Source of the DNA: Candidatus Acetothermia bacterium
GTDB lineage: Bacteria > Bipolaricaulota > Bipolaricaulia > RBG-16-55-9 > JANLFV01
Direction of reading: 5' to 3'
Length of the DNA stretch: 5,754 nucleotides
Assembly (NCBI GenBank): GCA_028275195.1
Contig: JAPWVC010000083.1
Location: 1 to 5,754 of the forward strand
The notes under the pieces were generated by a model, which was not told the origin of the DNA, made no database searches, and saw only the letters and a list, made by a program, of their open reading frames with translations. Positions 1-5,124 of this stretch are shown here, piece by piece (the first letter of the stretch is position 1; each line of letters starts with the position of its first letter). Both the position numbers and the translations under genes were made by a program.

Positions 1-21
1 CGCCCTCACCCTTGGCCTTGC

Positions 22-31
22 GGAGGAGGGG
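22..31 (+). promoter_or_regulatory. Shine-Dalgarno sequence of the sigma-factor gene
   Basis: GGAGGAGGGG lies just upstream of ATG 35; the AGGAGG core (24-29) is 5 nt from the start codon, which is good spacing. It supports the ATG at 35. However, GAG/GGA-rich codons are common in this genome and the upstream frame is open, so the match could also be coding sequence for Glu-Glu-Gly. Confidence 0.55.
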
Positions 32-34
32 AAT

Positions 35-946
35 ATGGAGTATGATGGCATCCTAACCTTGGAACCGGAAGAAGAGGAGGAGCGCGCTGAGCGCGAAAGG
101 ATGGACATTCCAGCTTCGGAGAGCTTAGTGGAGATTTACCTCCGCGACGCGAGCAAGGTCCCCTTGCTCACGCCGGAGGAGGAGGTCGAGCTGGCGAAGC
201 GGGTCCAGCAGGGCGACGAGAAGGCCAAGGAGAAGATGGCCCTGGCCAACCTAAAGTTGGTCGTCTCCATCGCCAAGCGCTATGTCGGTCTGGGGCTGCC
301 GCTGCTCGACCTGATCCAAGAGGGGAACATCGGGCTGATGCGGGCGGTCGAGCGGTTCGACTGGACCAAAGGCTATAAGTTCTCGACCTACGCTACCTGG
401 TGGATCCGACAGGCGATCGTCCGGGCCTTGGCCACCCAGGGGCGGCTCATCCGCCTCCCGGAGAACATCCTCGAGCTGATCCAGCAGATCAACCGCCTCG
501 AGGAGGAGTATCTCGCGGAGCAGGGCCGCCCGCCGAGCGATGATGAGCTAGCCGCGCGGCTCCAGATCACCCCGGAGCGGGTCCGCGAGGTCAAGGAGCT
601 GGCCTTCACCAGCGTCACCTCGCTCGAGACCCCGGTGGGCGAGGGTGAGGAAGAGACGCTCGGGGACTTCATCTCTGATGAGGTCTCGCCCTCCCCTGCG
701 GCCGCGGCGGCAAAGGACCTGTTGAATGACGAGCTCGAGACCTTCCTCAAGGGCCTCCCAGAGAGGGAGCGCCAGATCCTCGAGCTCCGCTATGGCCTCC
801 AGGACGGCCGGCCCAGGACATTGAAGGAGATCGGCGAGCTCTTGGGGATCTCGCGGGAGCGGGTCCGCCAGCTCGCTGAAGAGAGCCTTGCCCGCCTCGA
901 GGGCCGGACGAGGCAGCGGCTCGCTGGGCTCCGGAGCCTCTCTTAA
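35..946 (+). CDS. rpoD: RNA polymerase sigma factor, sigma-70 family (RpoD/SigA-like, group 1 or 2)
   Basis: Promoter-recognition subunit of RNA polymerase. Domains in order: acidic N-terminus (residues 9-22); region 1.2 (about 28-60, IYLRDASKVPLLTPEEEVEL); region 2.1-2.2 (70-109, with LDLIQEGNIGLMRAVERFD); region 2.3-2.4 (113-133); region 3 (138-220, including SLETPVGEGEEETLGDF of the 3.2 finger); region 4 (232-290) with a helix-turn-helix containing SRERVRQL. The promoter-melting aromatics of region 2.3 (GYKFSTYATWW, 113-123) are all present. Region 2.4 and the start of region 3 are divergent (AIVRALATQGRLIRLPENI; primary factors usually read close to RAIADQARTIRIPVHM), so a group 2 factor is possible. 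An alanine run (222-226) sits in the linker before region 4. Start: ATG at 35 follows a purine-rich GGAGGAGGGG, but the frame is open to the left edge, so a longer N-terminus (region 1.1) cannot be excluded. The gene converges on ftsI with 2 bp between the stops. The family call is very sure; the group is not. Confidence 0.93.
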   Translation: MEYDGILTLEPEEEEERAERERMDIPASESLVEIYLRDASKVPLLTPEEEVELAKRVQQGDEKAKEKMALANLKLVVSIAKRYVGLGLPLLDLIQEGNIGLMRAVERFDWTKGYKFSTYATWWIRQAIVRALATQGRLIRLPENILELIQQINRLEEEYLAEQGRPPSDDELAARLQITPERVREVKELAFTSVTSLETPVGEGEEETLGDFISDEVSPSPAAAAAKDLLNDELETFLKGLPERERQILELRYGLQDGRPRTLKEIGELLGISRERVRQLAEESLARLEGRTRQRLAGLRSLS

Positions 947-948
947 AT

Positions 949-2631
949 CTAATCCTCCGGCCTCAGATTCTCCAGATCGATCAGCCTCTCCACTAGGCCT
1001 TTGAAGACCGCCCCGGCCGTCTGGCCCCCCCAGTAGGGCTCGACCCCCACCTCGTCCAGGACCACCAGGATGGTGAACCGCGGCCGCTCGGCGGGGAAGA
1101 AGCCCAAAAAAGAGGAGACATACTTCCCCTCGAGATAGCCCTCCCCAGGGGAGGCCTTCTGGGCCGTCCCGCTCTTGGCCGCGATCGAGAAGCCCTTGAT
1201 CCTGGCCGTCGTCCCCGTCCCCCGCTCGACCACCTGGACCATCATCCCCTTCAGGGCAGCCACGGCCCAGGGCGAGGCGACCTGCCGGACTAGCTGGGGC
1301 TTGGTGCGCTCGACTCGCCCATCGCTCCGCCTGATCTCCTTGATGATCTGGGGCACGAGGAGCCTCCCGCCGTTGGCGATCGCTGCCCCGGCGGTGACCA
1401 ATTGGAGCCCGGTGACCGAGATCGCTTGGCCGATAGCGATCGCACCGATGTCCGGCTTCGACCAATCCTTCACCGGCCTGAGCGAGCCCGGGACCTCCCC
1501 AGGGAGGCCGAGCCCCGTCTCCTGTCCGAACCCCAGCCTCTTTAGGAAGGTATAGAGCCGCTCCTCGCCCAACCGGAGGGCCACCCGGATCATCCCCGTG
1601 TTGATGGAATAGGCGATGATGTCCTCGAGCCTGACCGGGCCGTAGCTCCGGTTCGGAGCGTTATGGAATCGGTGGCCACCGACCACGACCGGCTCGTTCC
1701 CGCTGACCCGTTCCTCCAGGGAGATGGCGCCCCCATCGAGCGCGGCCAGGGCGACGAAGATCTTCAAGACCGAGCCGGGCTCGAACGGCCAGCTCAAGGC
1801 ATAATTCAACCGCTCCTCCGGGGTGGAATGCTCGAGATCGTTCGGGTCGTAGCGCTTCGCCTGAGCTAGGGCCAAAAGCTCGCCGCTCTGGGGGTCCATG
1901 ACGATGATGAAGCCGTTCTGGGCCTTAAACCTCTCAACCCCTTCGGTAATCTCCTCCTCCGCGAGCCGCTGGATCCGCCCATCGATGGTCAGGACGAGGT
2001 CTGCCCCCGGCCGGCCGGGGGCGCGGACTCGCTCGGCGATGACCGCCCCATCCCCGCTCCGGACGAGCCGGACCACACCTGGCTCGCCGCGCAGAAGCGC
2101 GTCGAGCCCGAGCTCGAGCCCCTCCAGCCCCACATTATCGATTCCGGCGAAGCCGAGGAGGTTCGCCGCCAGCTCACCTTGGGGGTAGACCCGCCGCCAC
2201 TCGTCGATGATGATCAAGCCCTCGACACCGGCCTGCTCGGCCTCCTTGGCGATCTTCATAGCTTTGGAAAGGTCGACCTTCCGGGCGATCCAGGCGAAGT
2301 AGCTATCGCGGGCGAACCGCTCGCTGAGGAAGAGATCACTCAAGCCGAGCTCCCTCTTCAAGATGGCCTTGAGCGCCTCCGGCCGCTTCAGGTGCTTCGG
2401 ATCGACCGCGATCGAGGAGGTCCGGACATCGGCGGCGAGGAGGAGCCCGTTCCGGTCGTAGATCCGCCCGCGGGGATAGGGCTCGATGATCTCCCTCTCT
2501 TGGATCCTCTCGGCCTGGGCGGCCCAGAAGCCATGCTCGACGACCTGGAGCTGGAAGAGCCGCCCGGCGATCGTCGCCAAGAGGAAGAAAATGAGGATGA
2601 AGACGAGCTTGACGCGCACGGAGAGGCTCAT
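949..2631 (-). CDS. ftsI: Penicillin-binding protein, septal peptidoglycan D,D-transpeptidase (FtsI/PBP3 or PBP2-like class B)
   Basis: Class B penicillin-binding protein that cross-links septal peptidoglycan outside the membrane. An N-terminal anchor helix (about residues 7-28) follows a short basic cytoplasmic start. The non-catalytic pedestal domain begins with PRGRIYDRNGLLLA (53-66). The transpeptidase domain starts near 235. All three active-site motifs are present: SVLK (S287, K290; catalytic serine, within FEPGSVLKIF), SIN (342-344) and KSGT (486-489). The second and third motifs differ slightly from the commoner SSN and KTGT. At 560 residues it has normal length without C-terminal PASTA domains, which argues against a PASTA-bearing SpoVD/PBP2x type. 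The ATG overlaps the ftsL stop as ATGA, and only a weak AGGG lies upstream, so translational coupling to ftsL is likely. Position after rsmH-ftsL supports FtsI. There are no cysteines. The 3' end abuts the convergent sigma gene. Confidence 0.95.
   Translation of the reverse strand: MSLSVRVKLVFILIFFLLATIAGRLFQLQVVEHGFWAAQAERIQEREIIEPYPRGRIYDRNGLLLAADVRTSSIAVDPKHLKRPEALKAILKRELGLSDLFLSERFARDSYFAWIARKVDLSKAMKIAKEAEQAGVEGLIIIDEWRRVYPQGELAANLLGFAGIDNVGLEGLELGLDALLRGEPGVVRLVRSGDGAVIAERVRAPGRPGADLVLTIDGRIQRLAEEEITEGVERFKAQNGFIIVMDPQSGELLALAQAKRYDPNDLEHSTPEERLNYALSWPFEPGSVLKIFVALAALDGGAISLEERVSGNEPVVVGGHRFHNAPNRSYGPVRLEDIIAYSINTGMIRVALRLGEERLYTFLKRLGFGQETGLGLPGEVPGSLRPVKDWSKPDIGAIAIGQAISVTGLQLVTAGAAIANGGRLLVPQIIKEIRRSDGRVERTKPQLVRQVASPWAVAALKGMMVQVVERGTGTTARIKGFSIAAKSGTAQKASPGEGYLEGKYVSSFLGFFPAERPRFTILVVLDEVGVEPYWGGQTAGAVFKGLVERLIDLENLRPED
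2003..2022. repeat. Perfect 20-bp all-G/C palindrome inside ftsI
   Basis: GCCCCCGGCCGGCCGGGGGC equals its own reverse complement over all 20 bases. It lies in the ftsI coding frame at residues 204-210 (APGRPGA), near the boundary between the pedestal and transpeptidase domains. As RNA it could fold into an 8-bp all-G/C stem with a CCGG loop. No U-tract follows in the ftsI direction, so it does not look like an intrinsic terminator. Its role, if any, is unknown. Confidence 0.8.
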
Positions 2632-3035
2632 CGCCCTGGCTCGGTCAGGCGGAGGTAGCGGAGGGGCGGCTCGACCATCCCGAGGACCGTCTTGGCGTAG
2701 AGGCTGATCCGCTCCAAGGAGAAGGCCTGCTCGATCTTGAGCTTCAGGGCCTCGTTCTCCGCCGCGAGGTGCTCGACCTCCGCCCGCCGGACGGTAAGCT
2801 CGCTGTGAAGCGCGGTCAGCCTCCAGCCTTGCCAGACGAAGAGGAAGGCCAAAGCGGCGACGAGGATCATAACCGAGACTAGGACAGCAAAGGCGAGGGC
2901 CGGGGACTCCTCGGCCTCGGCTTCAGCAGCCCACCAAGGCCGATTGGCTCCTACGCGCCCTCCCCATCTCCGGGGGAAGCCCCGCTGCGCCCGTGGATAA
3001 GAGAGCGCTGCCATGCCGACTGCCCGCTTAGCCAT
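2628..3035 (-). CDS. ftsL: Cell-division protein FtsL-like (bitopic coiled-coil)
   Basis: Small divisome scaffold protein that, in known systems, binds FtsB/DivIC-type partners and activates FtsW-FtsI. The 135 residues show the FtsL layout: a basic, Trp-containing cytoplasmic tail (1-45), one transmembrane helix (about 47-69, LAFAVLVSVMILVAALAFLF), a periplasmic or outer-face coiled coil (about 72-105, Leu/Glu/Arg-rich heptads) and the conserved end pattern LERISLYAKTVLGMVEPP (107-124), matching the family consensus in which a LGM-P motif closes the coil. Sequence identity in this family is low, so the call rests on topology plus position between rsmH and ftsI. Its TGA stop overlaps the ftsI ATG (ATGA). 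The start at 3033-3035 has no good Shine-Dalgarno, only AGGG at an unfavourable distance. A second ATG at 3012-3014 (residue 8) is possible and also has none. The cytoplasmic tail is moderately long for FtsL. Confidence 0.85.
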   Translation of the reverse strand: MAKRAVGMAALSYPRAQRGFPRRWGGRVGANRPWWAAEAEAEESPALAFAVLVSVMILVAALAFLFVWQGWRLTALHSELTVRRAEVEHLAAENEALKLKIEQAFSLERISLYAKTVLGMVEPPLRYLRLTEPGR

Positions 3036-3097
3036 CTCAAGTTCGGCCCTCAGTCTAGGGAGAGCGAATCAGCAGGAGAAGGACGGCTGTCCGGAGG

Positions 3098-3994
3098 CTA
3101 GCGGACCTTCTGGGCCGCGCGGAGCTTGGCGCTCCGGGCCCGGGGGTTCTCGGCGATCTCCTCGGCGGTGGGGCGGATCAGCTTGAATAGCTCGGCCTCA
3201 CCCCGGTCGGCTCTATTGCGGAAGAACCGCTTGACGATCCGATCCTCCAACGAATGGAAGGAGATCACGGCCATCACCCCTCCTGGGGCGAGCCGGCGGA
3301 AACCGGCCTCAAGCCCGAGGCGGAGGTTCTCCAGCTCATCGTTGACCGCGATCCTTAAGGCCTGGAAGGTCCGGGTCGCGGGGTGGATCTTCATCCTCCT
3401 CCGGGCGGGGGCGGGGATCGCCCCCACGACTAGCTCGGCCAGTTGGAGTGTCCGCTCGAGTGGCTCGCGCTCCCGAGCCCGGATGATGGCCTCGACGATC
3501 CGGGAAGCCCAGCGCTCCTCACCATACTCCTTCAAGATCCGGACCAGCTCGGCCCGGCTGTAGCTGTTCACGATCTCAGCGGCGGTGAGAGGGTTCCCTT
3601 CCCGGTCCATCCGCATGTCGAGCGGCCCGTCGCTCCGGAAGCTAAACCCCCGTTCGGGCGAGTCCACATGGATCGCGGAGAGGCCGAGATCGAAGAGGAG
3701 GCCATCAACGAGGCTGATCCCGAGCCGGTCGAGGACCCCTTCCAGGTCGCGAAAGTTGGCCTGGACCAGCTTCACGCGAGCCGCGAAGGGCTCGAGTCGG
3801 GCCCGAGCCTCCTCCAGGGCTTGGCTGTCCCAGTCGAGCCCGATGAGCAGGCCAGTATCGAGCCTCCTCGCGATCTCATAGGCATGGCCGCCCCCGCCGA
3901 CAGTGCAATCGAGGTAGGTCCCATCAGGCTTGATTCCCAGGAGGCGGACGACCTCGTGCAGCAGGACCGGCTTGTGGCATGGCCCTGGGCTCAC
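3098..3994 (-). CDS. rsmH: 16S rRNA (cytosine(1402)-N4)-methyltransferase RsmH (MraW)
   Basis: S-adenosylmethionine-dependent enzyme that N4-methylates C1402 of 16S rRNA in the decoding centre. Signature segments in order: HKPVLLHEVV (7-16), SAM-binding LDCTVGGGGHA (28-38), GLDWD (52-56), FDLGLS (101-106), ERGFSF with GPLDMRMD (114-130), HPATRTFQALRIAVNDELE (204-222), VISFHSLEDRIVKRFF (243-258) and NPRARSAKLRAA (283-294). Length (298) is within the family range. Small deviations are SAIHV where SSPQL/V is usual, and a short C-terminal segment without the cysteine cluster seen in some members. The start is GTG (3992-3994), overlapping the csaB stop as GTGA, with a strong Shine-Dalgarno 8 nt upstream. 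It is the usual first or second gene of the dcw cluster, but no mraZ precedes it here. The 62 nt to ftsL contain no convincing promoter or terminator. Confidence 0.97.
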   Translation of the reverse strand: MSPGPCHKPVLLHEVVRLLGIKPDGTYLDCTVGGGGHAYEIARRLDTGLLIGLDWDSQALEEARARLEPFAARVKLVQANFRDLEGVLDRLGISLVDGLLFDLGLSAIHVDSPERGFSFRSDGPLDMRMDREGNPLTAAEIVNSYSRAELVRILKEYGEERWASRIVEAIIRAREREPLERTLQLAELVVGAIPAPARRRMKIHPATRTFQALRIAVNDELENLRLGLEAGFRRLAPGGVMAVISFHSLEDRIVKRFFRNRADRGEAELFKLIRPTAEEIAENPRARSAKLRAAQKVR

Positions 3995-5124
3995 TGCCCT
4001 CGCCTCCTTATGGCCTTCTCAGGGGGCCTCTCCAGGGCCTTAGCGAGCTTGGCCAAGGCCTCCTTCAGCTTCGAGTCCGCTAGCCTTCCCAGCTCCGCGG
4101 CAGCGACCGCAAGCCGAGCGCGATATGCCATTCGATTGGCCCAAAGCCCCTCGAGCGCGCCCAAGAGCCCCGCTGCCGTGACCTCTCTCGCTTGTAGGAC
4201 CGGTAGCTTGAGCCCGCTCAGCCCTTCAACTGCCCGGACGAACTCCTCGACCTTAGGGTCGTAGCTAAAGGCCACAAAAGGGATTCCCGCAAGGAGGGCG
4301 AACTCCAGCGCATGGAGCCTCATCCCTAAGACGAGCTTCGCCTCACCGAACAGCTTGAGCACCTCGGGGAGTGGCAGCCCCTCCGGGTCCAGCACCACGC
4401 TCTCCACGGCCATGGCCCGGCGGAGGGACCCGATGAGCTCGTAATCCTCTCGAGGGAAGAGGGGCAAGAAGGCCGGGCGGAGGCCGAACCGCCACTTGGC
4501 CTCGTCCAGTGCGGCGGCTAGCTCGGCGATAAACCGCGCTCGGCCCCGATCTCGCCGGCCCGGCTCTCGGAGCACGACGAGCAAGAGGTCCTGGCCCTCC
4601 TGAGCCGGCTGAGAAGGAAGGGTCAGCGCAAGGTCATATCCGCGGATGAGTTGGCCTCGGTCAGCCCCCCACTCCCGGAGGAGCCTCAAGCTCAGCTCAT
4701 CCCGGACCATCACATACTCCGCTCGCTTGAGCTCCCGCACCGCCAGCCGCCGCAGGAGGCGGCTCCGCAGCGGCCCGACCCCCTGGCCGAGGAGGAAGGC
4801 CGGGACCTGCCGGAGCCGGGCTAGCCAGAGAAGCCCCAGATAGTAAATGGCTGAACGGCGGCTCGTCACATCTTGGAGGAGGCCCCCGCCCCCGAGGAGG
4901 AAGAGCCTTGCTCGACTCAGCTCGTGCCAGATCGCCAGGGGATTCCAACGATTGATAGCCTCCACACCATAGGCCGCGGCCGTCCGCCTCGGCTCTTGCG
5001 AGAGGACCACCAGCTCGACCGCCGGGAGAGCCTCTCGTAGCTTGCGGAGGAGGGCGAAGAGGAGGGCCTCATCCCCGAGGTTCCCGAAGCCGTAATAGCC
5101 GCCGATCAGGACCCGCTCTGCCAC
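3991..5124 (-). CDS. csaB: Polysaccharide pyruvyl transferase CsaB
   Basis: CsaB-type enzymes transfer pyruvate from phosphoenolpyruvate as a ketal onto a sugar (typically ManNAc) of the secondary cell-wall polymer. That modification is the ligand for SLH domains of S-layer proteins. Family marks: GGYYGFGNLGDEALL (8-22), FLLGGGGLLQDVTSRRSA (75-92), LLGQGVGPL (111-119), RDELS (141-145), LGMRLHALEFALLAGIP (266-282) and SYDPKV (287-292). The fold is expected to be GT-B-like, cytoplasmic. At 377 residues the length is typical. The start is GTG (5122-5124): an in-frame TGA lies at 5131-5133 and there is no other start between them. The sequence GGGGTGA, 6 nt upstream, can serve as ribosome-binding site. 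It overlaps the upstream DUF5693-like gene by 19 nt and rsmH by 4 nt. The C-terminal 50 residues are Lys/Arg/Ala-rich. The adjacent DUF5693-like gene, a known companion of csaB, strengthens the call. The acceptor polymer in this organism is inferred, not shown. Confidence 0.93.
   Translation of the reverse strand: MAERVLIGGYYGFGNLGDEALLFALLRKLREALPAVELVVLSQEPRRTAAAYGVEAINRWNPLAIWHELSRARLFLLGGGGLLQDVTSRRSAIYYLGLLWLARLRQVPAFLLGQGVGPLRSRLLRRLAVRELKRAEYVMVRDELSLRLLREWGADRGQLIRGYDLALTLPSQPAQEGQDLLLVVLREPGRRDRGRARFIAELAAALDEAKWRFGLRPAFLPLFPREDYELIGSLRRAMAVESVVLDPEGLPLPEVLKLFGEAKLVLGMRLHALEFALLAGIPFVAFSYDPKVEEFVRAVEGLSGLKLPVLQAREVTAAGLLGALEGLWANRMAYRARLAVAAAELGRLADSKLKEALAKLAKALERPPEKAIRRRGQ
4003..4010 (-). 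promoter_or_regulatory. Strong Shine-Dalgarno sequence for rsmH
   Basis: On the - strand TAAGGAGG is an 8-base perfect complement to the conserved 3' end of 16S rRNA (CCTCCTTA). It lies 8 nt before the GTG at 3994 and inside the 3' end of csaB. It fixes the GTG as the rsmH start and suggests independent ribosome loading in addition to coupling through the GTGA overlap. Confidence 0.85.

Noticed and set aside
931..960. Bidirectional terminator at the convergent junction
   Set aside because: The repeat is only 6 bp with an 18-nt loop and no U-tract on either strand, too weak to annotate.
1376..1443. Two copies of the octamer GCGATCGC (1376-1383 and 1436-1443), the same as the cyanobacterial HIP1 palindrome
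   Set aside because: CGATC-containing sequences are frequent here through Ala-Ile codons, both copies encode Ala-Ile-Ala, and nothing else in the window is cyanobacterial.
548..1465. 305-codon open frame on the - strand running antisense to the sigma gene and into ftsI
   Set aside because: Its product is low-complexity Gly/Arg/Asp/Glu-rich sequence with no recognisable domain; it is out of frame with two strongly supported genes and is a shadow of GC-rich codon bias.
3407..3425. Inverted repeat GGGGGCG-GGGAT-CGCCCCC inside rsmH
   Set aside because: A 7-bp stem of this kind is expected by chance in a GC-rich window, it encodes ordinary Gly-Ala-Ile-Pro-Ala-Pro residues and has no U-tract, so it is not a terminator.
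3443..4264. 273-codon open frame on the + strand opposite rsmH and csaB
   Set aside because: It lies entirely antisense to two confident genes, resembles no family and reflects G/C at third codon positions.
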